Shown: in pieces, positions 33,837 to 43,035 of the stretch
How the letters are laid out: each line of letters starts with the position of its first letter
How positions within the stretch are numbered: the first letter of the stretch is position 1
DNA from: Devosia enhydra
Lineage (GTDB): Bacteria; Pseudomonadota; Alphaproteobacteria; Rhizobiales; Devosiaceae
Length of the DNA: 64,000 bases
NCBI RefSeq assembly: GCF_900119845.1
Contig: NZ_FPKU01000004.1
Coordinates: 295,458 to 359,457, forward strand
Direction of reading: 5' to 3'
Notes under the pieces: model-generated
Seen by the model: only the letters and a program-made list of their open reading frames with translations
Told to the model about the DNA's origin: nothing
Databases searched by the model: none
Made by a program: the position numbers and the translations under genes

Positions 33837-35147
33837 ATGTCCAAGTCGACAATGTCCGTGCCGGTCAAGCGGCGCGTGTTTCTGGGTGCCACGTCCATCA
33901 TCGCCCTGATCGCGATGGCCCCGGCGGCCATGGCGCAGACGCAGACGATCAAGATCGGGTACGTGACGCCCCAGACCGGTCCGCTGGCCGCGTTCGCCGA
34001 GGCCGACGACTTCGTCATCAAGCAGGTTCAGGATACCCTCGCCAACAGCCTCGAAACCGCGGGCGGGCCGGTGAATGTCGAGATCATCGTCCGCGACAGC
34101 CAGTCCAACCCCAACCGTGCGGCCGAAGTGGCGCGCCAGTTGATCGTTTCGGACGAAGTGCAGCTCATCGTCGTGGCCTCGACGCCTGAGACCACCAATC
34201 CGGTCTCGGCCCAGTGCGAGATCGAGGGCATTCCCTGCATCTCCACCGCCGCGCCGTGGCAGCCTTGGTTCATCGAGCGGCAGGCCAATCCGGGTGATCC
34301 GGCGACCTGGGAATCCTTCGATTACACCTATCACTTCTTCTGGGGTCTCGAGGACGTCATCGCCACCTATCAGGGCATGTGGAACCAGCTCGACACCAAC
34401 AAGCAGGTGGGTGGCCTCTTCCCGAACGATGCCGACGGCAATGCCTGGGGCAATCCCGAAGTCGGCCTGCCCCCGGCCCTGAAGGCGGGTGGCTACACCA
34501 TCACCGATCCGGGTCGCTACCAGAACCTCTCGGATGATTTCACCGCCCAGATCGACGCCTTCAAGGCTGCCAACGCCGATATCGTGACCGGCGTCGTCAT
34601 CCCGCCCGATCTCACCACCTTCTGGACCCAGGCCAACCAGCAGGGCTACAAGCCCAAGATCGCTTCGATCGCCAAGGCCATCCTGTTCCCGGTCGCTGTC
34701 GAGGGCCTCGGCCCCATCGCCAACAACCTCTCCACCGAAGTCTGGTGGTCCGCCTCCCATCCCTTCACGTCCTCGCTCAACGGGCAGAGCGCCGGCGAGC
34801 TTGCGGGGGGCTACAGCGAGGCGACGGGCCGGCCTTGGACGCAGCCGGTCGGCTTCATCCACGCGCTGTTCGAAGTGGCCGTCGATTCCATCAAGCGGGC
34901 CGAGGATCCCTTCGATCCCGACGCGCTGGCCGAGGCGATTGCCGCGACCAATCTCGACACCATCGTGGGCCACATCGAATTCGGCGCCGAAGGCCTGCCG
35001 CCCGTGGTTGCCGCCAACGTCTCCAAGACCCCGCTGGTGGGCGGACAGTGGCGTTATCAGGATGATGGCAGCTTCGAACTGGTGATCGTGGAAAACGCTG
35101 CGCATCCGGAAATTCCGCTGGGCGGCACCATGGAAGCCATCGAGTAA
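33837..35147 (+). CDS. ABC importer substrate-binding protein (LIV/aromatic type)
   Basis: A 436-residue periplasmic binding protein. An RR-containing leader (VKRRVFLGATSIIALIAMAPA) is cleaved near AMAQ. The mature part begins TQTIKIGYVTPQTGPLAAFAE, as in leucine/amide-type binding proteins. GGAGGGAAGAGAA precedes the ATG. Together with the four genes after it, it forms a complete importer embedded in the aromatic locus, so an aromatic acid or phenolic substrate is more likely than a branched-chain amino acid. Confidence 0.9.
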   Translation: MSKSTMSVPVKRRVFLGATSIIALIAMAPAAMAQTQTIKIGYVTPQTGPLAAFAEADDFVIKQVQDTLANSLETAGGPVNVEIIVRDSQSNPNRAAEVARQLIVSDEVQLIVVASTPETTNPVSAQCEIEGIPCISTAAPWQPWFIERQANPGDPATWESFDYTYHFFWGLEDVIATYQGMWNQLDTNKQVGGLFPNDADGNAWGNPEVGLPPALKAGGYTITDPGRYQNLSDDFTAQIDAFKAANADIVTGVVIPPDLTTFWTQANQQGYKPKIASIAKAILFPVAVEGLGPIANNLSTEVWWSASHPFTSSLNGQSAGELAGGYSEATGRPWTQPVGFIHALFEVAVDSIKRAEDPFDPDALAEAIAATNLDTIVGHIEFGAEGLPPVVAANVSKTPLVGGQWRYQDDGSFELVIVENAAHPEIPLGGTMEAIE

Positions 35148-35151
35148 TCCG

Positions 35152-35880
35152 ATGATCCTCAGACTTGCCGGCGTTTCCAAGCGCTTCGGGGCCGTCGTCG
35201 TGGCCGACAAAATCGATCTTGACGTGGCTCGTGGCGAAGCCCTCGGCATCATCGGAGCCAATGGCGCCGGCAAGTCGAGCCTGTTCAACCTCATTACCGG
35301 CGTCGTCACACCTGATGCCGGTACGGTGAGCCTGGGAGGCCGGGACGTCACCAAGGTGTCGCTGCGCAACCGTTGCGTTGCCGGCATCGGCAGGTCGTTC
35401 CAGATTCCCCGGCCCTTCGAGAGCCTCACCGTGTTCGAGAACCTGCTCGTCGCGTCCGAATATGGCCGCGAGCACGGCCATCGCGGCGCCAACGAGCTCT
35501 GCGGCTCCATTCTTGAGCGAACGGGGCTCGCCGCGCAGGCCAATACCCTCGCGGGCAAGCTGACTTTGCTCAACCGCAAGCGCCTCGAGATGGCGCGGGC
35601 CCTCGCCACCCAGCCCGACATCGTGCTGCTCGACGAAATCGCCGGCGGGCTGACCGAGGCCGAGTGCCACGAACTCGTGGCCTTCATCCGCCAGCTCAAC
35701 CAGGAGGGCGTGACCATCGTGTGGATCGAGCATGTGGTGCACGCGCTGCTGTCGGTGGTCAGTCGCCTCGTGGTGCTCGAGTTCGGCCGCAAGATCGCCG
35801 ACGGCGAACCTCATGCGGTGATGAACGACCCCGAAGTGCGTCGCTCCTATCTGGGCATAGACGATGAGGTCGCCGCATGA
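35152..35880 (+). CDS. ABC importer ATPase, LivG type
   Basis: A 242-residue ATPase. Walker A is GANGAGKSS (about residues 38-46) and Walker B is IVLLDEIAGGLTE. The usual LSGGQ signature is replaced by KLTLLNRKRLEMARAL, a variant I recall from some LIV-type importers. It starts four bases after the binding protein stop and overlaps the next ATPase by four bases. Confidence 0.93.
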   Translation: MILRLAGVSKRFGAVVVADKIDLDVARGEALGIIGANGAGKSSLFNLITGVVTPDAGTVSLGGRDVTKVSLRNRCVAGIGRSFQIPRPFESLTVFENLLVASEYGREHGHRGANELCGSILERTGLAAQANTLAGKLTLLNRKRLEMARALATQPDIVLLDEIAGGLTEAECHELVAFIRQLNQEGVTIVWIEHVVHALLSVVSRLVVLEFGRKIADGEPHAVMNDPEVRRSYLGIDDEVAA

Positions 35881-36581
35881 CGGCCCTGCTCGAAACCCGC
35901 GGCCTCGAAGTGTTCTACGGCGATTTCCAGGCTGTCTTCGGCGTCGATTTCGAGGTGGCGGAAGGCGAGACCGTCGCCATCATCGGCGCGAATGGCGCGG
36001 GCAAGTCCTCGTTTCTGAAGGCGCTGGCCGGGCTCGTCAAAAGCCGGCCCGACGGCATCCTGCTCGATGGCCGGCCGGTGGGTGGAAAGCCGGCCTACGA
36101 AATCGTCAAATCCGGCGTGGCGCTGGTTCCCGAAGGCCGCCGCCTCTTCCCGTCGATGTCTGTGGCCGACAATCTGCGCATGGGCGAAAACGGCCGCAGC
36201 GGCGATCGTGGGTGGACCTACGAGACCGTGTGCGATCTCTTTCCCATCCTGCGCGAGCGTGCCGACCAGCTGGCGCCCACTCTGTCGGGCGGGCAGCAGC
36301 AGATGGTGGCCATAGGCCGGGCGCTGATTTCCAATCCCCGCGTGCTGCTCTGCGACGAGATCAGCCTCGGGCTGTCGCCGGCGGCGGTCAAGGACGTCTA
36401 TGCCGCGATCACCGAGATCAAGAAGCGCGGCACCACGATCGTCATCGTCGAGCAGGACCTCAACGCTGCCCTGGGCGCCGCAGACCGTATCTATTGTTTC
36501 CTCGAGGGCAAGGTCAGTCTGACCGGGCGGGCCGATGAATTCGACCGGTCGCAGATCCTCGCGGCCTATTTTGGAAGCTAG
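35877..36581 (+). CDS. ABC importer ATPase, LivF type
   Basis: A 234-residue ATPase. Walker A is GANGAGKSS, the signature LSGGQQQMVAIGRAL is canonical, and Walker B is VLLCDEISLGLSP. The EGRRLFPSMSV stretch is typical of LivF. It should form a heterodimer with the preceding LivG-type subunit. Confidence 0.94.
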   Translation: MTALLETRGLEVFYGDFQAVFGVDFEVAEGETVAIIGANGAGKSSFLKALAGLVKSRPDGILLDGRPVGGKPAYEIVKSGVALVPEGRRLFPSMSVADNLRMGENGRSGDRGWTYETVCDLFPILRERADQLAPTLSGGQQQMVAIGRALISNPRVLLCDEISLGLSPAAVKDVYAAITEIKKRGTTIVIVEQDLNAALGAADRIYCFLEGKVSLTGRADEFDRSQILAAYFGS

Positions 36582-36584
36582 CGG

Positions 36585-37442
36585 ATGGATTATCTCAACA
36601 CCATCGTGCAAGGCGTTCTGCTCGGCGGGCTTTATGCCCTCTATGCCGCCGGGCTGTCGCTGATCTTCGGGGTGATGCGGCTCATCAACCTCGCGCATGG
36701 CGATCTGATCGTGCTGGCGGCCTTCGTGCTGCTCGCCATGGTCAGCGCCTTGGGCCTGCCTCTGCCGGTTGCGCTGCTCATCCTTTTGCCCTTCGCCTTC
36801 GCGCTGGGGTGGGGGTTGCAGCGCTTTCTCCTCAACCGCACGCTGGGCGATGACATCCTCCTGCCGCTGCTGGTGACCTTCGGGCTCCAGATCCTCATCC
36901 AGAACGGCCTGCTGGTGGCCTTCAGCGCCGACAGCCGCAAGCTGTCGCTTGGCGCGCTCGAGACGCAGTCGGTCAATCTGCTCGGCCTGTCGGTCGGGCT
37001 CGTGCCGCTCATCACCTTCGCCGTCGCGGTGGTCGTGCTGGGGGCGCTGAGCTACATCTTCTACGGCACCGGGCTGGGCCGCCGCCTGCGGGCGACCTCG
37101 GATTCCACCGAGGTGGTGCAGCTGATGGGCGTCAATCCCCGCGTCATCTTCGCCATCGCGATGGGCATTTCGTTCGTGGTGCTCACCATTGCGGCGTTCT
37201 TCATGGGCGTGCGCTCCAATTTCGATCCGAGCGTCGGCCCGGCGCGGCTGCTCTACGCCTTTGAGGCGGTGGTGATCGGCGGGCTCGGCAGTCTCTGGGG
37301 CACGCTTGCGGGGGGCATCATCCTCGGGGTTGCCCAGGCGATCGGGGCCCGCATCAATCCGGAATGGCAGATCCTGGCAGGGCATCTGGTCTTCCTCGTG
37401 TTCATCATTGTCCGGCCGCGTGGCCTGTTTCCCAAGCAGTAG
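36585..37442 (+). CDS. ABC importer permease, LivH type
   Basis: A 285-residue permease with about eight membrane segments. It starts MDYLNTIVQGVLLGGLYALYAAGLSLIFGVMRLINLAHGD, the standard LivH opening. It ends four bases before the LivM-type permease. Confidence 0.93.
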   Translation: MDYLNTIVQGVLLGGLYALYAAGLSLIFGVMRLINLAHGDLIVLAAFVLLAMVSALGLPLPVALLILLPFAFALGWGLQRFLLNRTLGDDILLPLLVTFGLQILIQNGLLVAFSADSRKLSLGALETQSVNLLGLSVGLVPLITFAVAVVVLGALSYIFYGTGLGRRLRATSDSTEVVQLMGVNPRVIFAIAMGISFVVLTIAAFFMGVRSNFDPSVGPARLLYAFEAVVIGGLGSLWGTLAGGIILGVAQAIGARINPEWQILAGHLVFLVFIIVRPRGLFPKQ

Positions 37443-37446
37443 CGTC

Positions 37447-38547
37447 ATGTCTTCACCCCAGCCTGCCGCAGCACCGGAACCCGCCACAGGCCGCTATCGC
37501 GTCCGCGTCGCCACGCGCACCGCCAAGGCCTTCTGGCTCGTCGCCATCGTCATCATCGCCGTCCTCGTCTTTGCGCCCGCCTTCGCCTCGCGGCCCATGC
37601 TGCAGGATCTGATCCTCGTGTTCCTCCTCGCCTCGCTGGCGCTGTGCTGGAACCTCATGGCCGGATATGCCGGGCTGATCTCGGTGGGCCAGCAGGCCTT
37701 TGTCGGCCTCGGGGGCTATGCGCTGTTCGCGCTCATCATCGTGGGCGGGTTCGATCCGCTGCTGTCGATCCCGGTCGCGGCGCTGATCGTCGCCCTCTTG
37801 TCGATCCCGGTCGGCACGCTGGTGTTTCGCATGCAGGGCGCCTATTTCGCGGTGGTGACCTGGGTGGTCGCCGAAGTCTTCCGCCTGCTGCTGGCCCAAT
37901 GGCGCGAACTGGGCGGGGGCACCGGCACGTCCCTGCCACGGTCGGCCACCAACGACATGATCGGGCTCGATTTCGTCGCCGAACTCTTCGGGGTGCGCAG
38001 CGCGGCGGCGCGCGAGATCATCATCTACTGGGCGGCCTTGTTCACGGTCGTGCTGGTGGTGGGGGGCTGCTACTACCTGCTGCGCTCGCGCGTCGGGCTC
38101 GCGCTCCGTGCCATCAAGGATGGCGAGGTGGCGGCGCAGAGCGTCGGGGTCAGCACCACGCGCATCAAGTTCGCCATCTACCTCTTCGCGGCCTTCTGCG
38201 CCGGGCTCGTGGGGGCCATCTACTTCCTACAGACCTCGCGCATCTCGCCCGATGCCGCCTTCTCGCTGCTCGACTGGACGGCCTACATCATCTTCATCGT
38301 GGTGATCGGCGGGCTCGCCACCATCGAGGGGCCGATCATCGGCGCCATCCTCTTCGTTCTCCTGCGCAACACGCTGTCGGGTTATGGCCCCTGGTACCTC
38401 ATCGTGCTCGGTGTGCTGGGCATCGGCGTCATGCTGCTGGCGCCCAAGGGCATCTGGGGCAATTTCTCCCAGTGGACCGGCATCCACCTGTTCCCCACGC
38501 GCAGGCGCATCGAGATCGTTTCTCAAGCTTCCAAGGATGCCAGATGA
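37447..38547 (+). CDS. ABC importer permease, LivM type
   Basis: A 366-residue permease with about ten membrane segments. The core NLMAGYAGLISVGQQAFVGLGGYA and the VGLALRAIKDGEVAAQSVGVSTTRIK coupling loop are typical of LivM. The stop overlaps the start of the intradiol dioxygenase (ATGA), tying uptake to catabolism. Confidence 0.93.
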   Translation: MSSPQPAAAPEPATGRYRVRVATRTAKAFWLVAIVIIAVLVFAPAFASRPMLQDLILVFLLASLALCWNLMAGYAGLISVGQQAFVGLGGYALFALIIVGGFDPLLSIPVAALIVALLSIPVGTLVFRMQGAYFAVVTWVVAEVFRLLLAQWRELGGGTGTSLPRSATNDMIGLDFVAELFGVRSAAAREIIIYWAALFTVVLVVGGCYYLLRSRVGLALRAIKDGEVAAQSVGVSTTRIKFAIYLFAAFCAGLVGAIYFLQTSRISPDAAFSLLDWTAYIIFIVVIGGLATIEGPIIGAILFVLLRNTLSGYGPWYLIVLGVLGIGVMLLAPKGIWGNFSQWTGIHLFPTRRRIEIVSQASKDAR

Positions 38548-39434
38548 CAGCCAGGGTCAGTGCAATGGCCGACCACGAGGCCCTTAACCCGCTGACGCGC
38601 CAGGTCGTCGCAAGCTTCGAGGCCGCCCCGGATCCGCGCCTGCGCCAGGTGATGCAGTCGCTGGTCATGCACCTTCATGCCTTTGCCGAGGATGTGCAAC
38701 TGACCATGTCTGAATGGGAGGCCGCCATCGGCTTCCTGACCCAGACCGGCCAGAAATGCGACGACAAGCGGCAGGAATTCATCCTGCTCTCCGATACGCT
38801 CGGGCTTTCGATGCTGGTCGACGCCATCAACCACAAGACCACGGGTGGCGTCACGGAAACCACGGTGCTCGGGCCGTTCTACGTGCCCCCGCTGGCCGAG
38901 ACGCCCTCGGGCAGCGACATTGCCGGGGATACCGAAGGCACGCCGCTGCATGTCGTGGCGCAGGTCACGAGCCCCGATGGGGCGCCTGTGGCGGATGCCT
39001 GGGTCGATGTCTGGCAGGCCGATGATGACGGCTATTATGATGTGCAGAAGCCGGGGCAGACGGAAAACCTGCGTGCCCGTTTCCGCACCGATGCCGAGGG
39101 CCGCGTGTCGTTCTGGTCCATCGTGCCGACCTCCTATCCCATCCCCACCGATGGGCCGGTGGGCAGGATGCTGGGCGCAGTGGGGCGTCATCCCTATCGA
39201 CCCGCTCATGTGCATTTCATGATCGGCAAGGATGGCTACGAAACCCTCGTGACGCATCTGTTCATGGCTGGCGACGCCTATCTGCACAGCGACGCCGTCT
39301 TCGGGGTCAAGGACGAGTTGATCGTCACCCCCCTCGATGTCGCTGAGGGCGCGACGGAGGCGGGCGATCGCGTCGGCCCGCATAAGCGGCTCGACTATGT
39401 CTTCGGCCTGCGCCCCAGTGCCCCAGCGGCCTGA
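38544..39434 (+). CDS. Intradiol ring-cleavage dioxygenase (hydroxyquinol 1,2-dioxygenase type)
   Basis: A 296-residue Fe(III) intradiol dioxygenase. The helical N-terminal dimer domain is about 110 residues. TVLGPFYVPPLAE, DDDGYYDVQ (Tyr ligand), SYPIPTDGPVGRML and PYRPAHVHFMI (Tyr and His ligands) follow. The SYPIPTDGPVG segment resembles hydroxyquinol and chlorocatechol enzymes more than protocatechuate ones. Hydroxyquinol cleavage gives maleylacetate, the substrate of the reductase at 28714-29766. Catechol cleavage cannot be excluded. Confidence 0.88.
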   Translation: MTARVSAMADHEALNPLTRQVVASFEAAPDPRLRQVMQSLVMHLHAFAEDVQLTMSEWEAAIGFLTQTGQKCDDKRQEFILLSDTLGLSMLVDAINHKTTGGVTETTVLGPFYVPPLAETPSGSDIAGDTEGTPLHVVAQVTSPDGAPVADAWVDVWQADDDGYYDVQKPGQTENLRARFRTDAEGRVSFWSIVPTSYPIPTDGPVGRMLGAVGRHPYRPAHVHFMIGKDGYETLVTHLFMAGDAYLHSDAVFGVKDELIVTPLDVAEGATEAGDRVGPHKRLDYVFGLRPSAPAA

Positions 39435-40194
39435 CGGGCGGGCGATAGACCACAAGGACGGCGCGGTCCTCGTTTTCGGCGCAAGCCGGGGTCTGGGCCG
39501 GGCCACTTGCCTCGCGCTCGCGGCAGCGGGCTTCCCGGTCGTTCTGGGCTGCCGCAATCCCGGCGATGGCGAGGATGCGATGGCTGAGATCGTCGCCTCG
39601 GGCGGCCGGGCCCTCTGCGTCGCCGTCGACGTGACCGATCATGCGAGCGTGTCGCAGGCGGTTGCCACCGCCTGCGACTTCGCCTCCGGGCTTGCGGCCA
39701 TCGTCAACAACGCCGCGATCGTCACGCCCCTGGCGCGGCTCCATCTCGGCGATCCCGACGCGTGGGCCGAGGCCATGCGGGTCAACGTGCTCGGCCCCTA
39801 CAACGCCATCCGCGCCGCCTTGCCGGTGCTGCGTCGGGGCGGCGTGATCGTCAATCTTTCGAGCGGCGCCGCGCATCGCCCCGTCGAAGGCTGGAGCGCC
39901 TATTGCGCCTCGAAAGCCGCGCTCGCCATGCTGACGCGCAGCGTCTTTGCCGAATATGGCGACGTCGTTCGCGTCTATGGTGTGCAGCCAGGCCTGCTCG
40001 ATACGGACATGCAGGCAGAGATCCGCGCCTCCGGCCTCGGGCCGCCGAGCCGCCTGCCGCGCTCGGCCCTTGCCGATGTCGCGGGCGCCGCCCGTGCGAT
40101 CGCCTGGCTGGTGCGCACGGCGCCGGCCGATCTCTCTGGCACCGAGATCGACGTGGATGGCGTCGCCCTGCGCCGGCGGATGGACGGGGGCTGA
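39418..40194 (+). CDS. Short-chain dehydrogenase/reductase
   Basis: A 258-residue Rossmann oxidoreductase with cofactor loop VFGASRGLGRA, NNAAIV, catalytic serine in NLSSGAAH and YCASKAA (YxxxK). GTG at 39418 overlaps the dioxygenase end by 17 bases; an ATG at 39397 is also possible. It is likely cotranscribed with the dioxygenase. The substrate is unknown. Confidence 0.82.
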   Translation: MPQRPDGRAIDHKDGAVLVFGASRGLGRATCLALAAAGFPVVLGCRNPGDGEDAMAEIVASGGRALCVAVDVTDHASVSQAVATACDFASGLAAIVNNAAIVTPLARLHLGDPDAWAEAMRVNVLGPYNAIRAALPVLRRGGVIVNLSSGAAHRPVEGWSAYCASKAALAMLTRSVFAEYGDVVRVYGVQPGLLDTDMQAEIRASGLGPPSRLPRSALADVAGAARAIAWLVRTAPADLSGTEIDVDGVALRRRMDGG

Positions 40195-40203
40195 GCGCTG
40201 ACG

Positions 40204-40860
40204 CTAGCGCGGGCTGCCGAACCGGGGCGGCGCGCCGGCGGCAAGGTTGGCCAGCATCGCATCGAGCATCATGGTTTCGGCATCCAGCGCTTCATGGCCT
40301 CGGCCGGGAAAGAGGTCCGCCCGCAGTGCCAGCTTCTGCCGCCCCATCTCGAACATCGCCTCGGTTGTTGCCGAGAGGGGTATCCAGGGGTCGGCGTCGC
40401 TGCCGGTGAGATAGGCCGGCAGGTTGGCCGGCGCCCGCGCGGGCCGGTCGCATTGTGCCGTTCCCACCCGGCATCCGGTCAGCGCCACCAGCGCGTCGGG
40501 CGGATCGTCGCCCATGCAGACATATTCGAGCGACAGGCAGGCCCCCTGCGAGAACCCGCCCAGCAGCAGGGGCCGTCCGGGGTAGTCGGCCCGAAGCGCA
40601 GCGATCTCGTGCCGCAGCATGCCGAAGGCCTCGTCCATCTGCGCCCGCGTCTGCGGGCTCAGCGGATCGATGGCCCTCGCATCGTACCAGGCACCCCGCG
40701 GGGCCCGCGGCAGCGCAAAGGCGATGCCCGGGGTGTGCAGCCGCATGAGCACATGCTGCTCCATCTCCTCGGGCGACTGGCCGCGACCGTGGACGAAGAC
40801 GCACAGCGCCTTGACCGCGGCGCCGCTCGCACCGCGGCGCAATCCGGTCGCCTGAGGCAT
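40204..40860 (-). CDS. Carboxylesterase, MhqD-like
   Basis: A 218-residue alpha/beta hydrolase of the phospholipase/carboxylesterase family. It has CVFVHGRGQSPEEM, nucleophile in LLGGFSQGACLSLE, aspartate in LTGSDADPWIP and histidine in PGRGHEALD. Its start overlaps the stop of the ring-cleaving dioxygenase (TGATG). The dioxygenase-esterase pairing resembles mhqO-mhqD of Bacillus subtilis, which respond to quinones and hydroquinones. Confidence 0.85.
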   Translation of the reverse strand: MPQATGLRRGASGAAVKALCVFVHGRGQSPEEMEQHVLMRLHTPGIAFALPRAPRGAWYDARAIDPLSPQTRAQMDEAFGMLRHEIAALRADYPGRPLLLGGFSQGACLSLEYVCMGDDPPDALVALTGCRVGTAQCDRPARAPANLPAYLTGSDADPWIPLSATTEAMFEMGRQKLALRADLFPGRGHEALDAETMMLDAMLANLAAGAPPRFGSPR

Positions 40861-41819
40861 CAGACGAAGTCCGCCTGTTCGAGGCCGGCCCGCAGTTCGT
40901 CCTCGCGATCCTTGAACCAGGGCGGAAACACCAGCGTCTTGCCGATCGCGCCGGCCGGTTCATCCTTGGTCCAGCCTTCCGGCGTGGTCCAGGCCAGTTC
41001 GAAGAGCGCGCCACCGGGCGAGCGCACATAGCAGGACTTGAAGTAGTTGCGGTCCTTCTGTTCGGAGATGTCGGTGAAGCCGAGACCCTCGATATGGGCG
41101 CGCAGCTTGAGCTGGCTCTCCTCGTCGCCGGTATTGAGCGCCAGATGGTGGATGGTGCCGCCTGACAGCGTCCAGGTGCCCTGCGGGCTGTCGCGGTCGG
41201 TGATCACTTCCACCCGCTGGATGACGCCATTGGCATCGGGAACGCGATAGACGTCGCCTTCGGCCGTGCTGGCCTCCAGTTCGAGGGGCAGGGCGATGGT
41301 AAGAAAATCATTCATAGCCGAGGTGTCGGTCACCGCCACCACGCTGCCATAGATGCCCTTGATGCCGTGGTCGCGGCCGATGCCGAGCGCGGCATTGGTG
41401 ATGGGTTCGCGCGCATCGCTGTCGCTTTCCACCAATTCATGGGGAATGCCGCAGGGATGGTTGAACACCACGCGGTCCGCGCCGAAACGGGTCACCTTGG
41501 TTGCCGTTATGCCCCGCCCGTTGAGGCGGTCGACCCAGAACGCCGATGCACCCTTCGGGATCGCCTGCAGGATGGCGCGGGACTGGTTGGTGCCGCGCCG
41601 GCCATAGACGCCGGGCTTGCGGAAGGGGAAAGTGGTGATGATGGTGGAGGCATCGCCATCGGGCGAGCCGTAATAGAGGTGATAGACCGGCAGCACGCCA
41701 TCGAACAGCACGGTGCGCTTCACCGAATGCAGGCCCAGGGTCTTGGTGTAGAAATCGAAGTCTTCCTGCGCACCATCCGTCGACAGCGTCAGATGGTGAT
41801 AACCGCTGATCTTGCTCAT
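40860..41819 (-). CDS. VOC-type ring-cleaving dioxygenase, MhqO/PcpA-like
   Basis: A 319-residue protein with two vicinal-oxygen-chelate halves. The metal ligands are probably a histidine in SGYHHLTLS, one in GTIHHLALN and a glutamate in GALFELAW. The family includes PcpA, LinE and MhqO, which open (chloro)hydroquinones. GGAGG precedes the chosen ATG. This is a second, unrelated hydroquinone ring-opening enzyme in the locus. Confidence 0.88.
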   Translation of the reverse strand: MSKISGYHHLTLSTDGAQEDFDFYTKTLGLHSVKRTVLFDGVLPVYHLYYGSPDGDASTIITTFPFRKPGVYGRRGTNQSRAILQAIPKGASAFWVDRLNGRGITATKVTRFGADRVVFNHPCGIPHELVESDSDAREPITNAALGIGRDHGIKGIYGSVVAVTDTSAMNDFLTIALPLELEASTAEGDVYRVPDANGVIQRVEVITDRDSPQGTWTLSGGTIHHLALNTGDEESQLKLRAHIEGLGFTDISEQKDRNYFKSCYVRSPGGALFELAWTTPEGWTKDEPAGAIGKTLVFPPWFKDREDELRAGLEQADFV

Positions 41820-41973
41820 GAGCGTTCCTCCCGAGGCATTGGGTGCCGGCCCGATGGGCCTCAGCACAAGGTCATGGCGGACCGTCCCGGTGGCGCAGGG
41901 CGCGCGGCCGTGCTGCCGCAGGCCGGGTTGGGTCCGACATCTCCATCCGAATGTGGCATGGGGCGGCTTGCCG

Positions 41974-41998
41974 ATTGATGAGTTGTGCGCAGATCAAT
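41974..41998. promoter_or_regulatory. LysR-type operator between divergent genes
   Basis: Inverted ATTGAT (41974-41979) and ATCAAT (41993-41998) with 13 bases between, just upstream of the LysR gene and divergent from the mhqO-like gene. Fits the T-N11-A style of LysR sites. Confidence 0.5.
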
Positions 41999-42011
41999 AT
42001 AGCAGTGTGCT

Positions 42012-42962
42012 ATGAAGCTGAACGAGCGCCACCTGATCCAGTTGTCGGCCGTCGTCGATGCCGGTGGCGTTTCCGAAGGCGCGGCGCTTTTAGGCATGAC
42101 GCAATCGGCGGTGAGCCGTTCGCTCTCGATGCTCGAGGCCCGCATCGGCGAGCCCCTCTTCGTACCGGGTCGCAGGCCATTGCAGCCGACAGCCCTGGGC
42201 AGCCAGCTCGCGATCCATGGCCGCGCCATCCTCGCAGCGTCCCGGCGCGCCACCGATGCGGTGCAGGGCCATCTCAAGGGCACGAGCGGGGTCGTTCGCG
42301 TTGGCGGCGTGCCGTTCTTCATGGATGCCCTGATCAGCCAGATGCTCGCCGAATTCCACCGAGAGGAGCCTGAGGTCAGCGTCCAGCAGAGCTATGGCAA
42401 CCTGCCCGATCTCGTCTCCGGCCTCAGCGCCGGCCTCATCGATCTGGGCATCGTTCCGGTGGGGTCGACCCATCCCGGCCCGCAATTCGAGTTCACCGAA
42501 CTGCTGCGCGGCCGCAACATCGTGGCCTGCCGGGTGGGGCACCCCTTGCTCCGCCGCCGCCTTTTAAAGGCCAATGACCTTTCGGCCTATCCCTGGATCG
42601 CGCCCCTGCCGGGCTCGCCTCTGCTCTCGGATCTGCAGATGATCCTGATGAGCATCGGCGTGCCGGAACTTCACATCCGCTATTCGGGCGGGTCCCTGAT
42701 GAGCGTCGTCAACTTCCTCGCCGATTCCGACGCTCTGGCGGTCCTGCCGTTCTCGGTGCTGTTTGCCATGCGCAAGGACAATCGCGTCGCCGTCGTGCCC
42801 TTCGCCATTCCGCAGCCGGATCGCAATCTGGGCATTCTGAGGCTCGTCGATGCGCCGCGCGCCCCCGCAACGGACCGGCTGGTGCTCCACCTCGTCGCAG
42901 TCTTCGACACCCTGCGCCACGTCATCAGGCGCCACGAGGATGCGCTGGTGTGGAGCGCCTGA
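42012..42962 (+). CDS. LysR-family regulator
   Basis: A 316-residue LysR regulator. Its helix-turn-helix is GGVSEGAALLGMTQSAVSRSLSMLEARIGEPLF, and the effector domain begins GVVRVGGVPFFMDALI. It is divergent from the MhqO/MhqD-like pair and shares a palindromic intergenic site with it, so it probably controls that pair. Confidence 0.93.
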   Translation: MKLNERHLIQLSAVVDAGGVSEGAALLGMTQSAVSRSLSMLEARIGEPLFVPGRRPLQPTALGSQLAIHGRAILAASRRATDAVQGHLKGTSGVVRVGGVPFFMDALISQMLAEFHREEPEVSVQQSYGNLPDLVSGLSAGLIDLGIVPVGSTHPGPQFEFTELLRGRNIVACRVGHPLLRRRLLKANDLSAYPWIAPLPGSPLLSDLQMILMSIGVPELHIRYSGGSLMSVVNFLADSDALAVLPFSVLFAMRKDNRVAVVPFAIPQPDRNLGILRLVDAPRAPATDRLVLHLVAVFDTLRHVIRRHEDALVWSA

Positions 42963-43035
42963 CCGACCGGAAGCCCGGTCGGGGCAGGGCGCCTCGACCG
43001 ACATCCGGGCAGGGACAGCAGGCCTCAGTCGCCGC

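Noticed and set aside
35540..35610. Missing LSGGQ signature in the LivG-type ATPase
   Set aside because: The KLTLLNRKRLE variant occurs in intact LIV-type importers; Walker A and B are complete, so it is not a broken gene.
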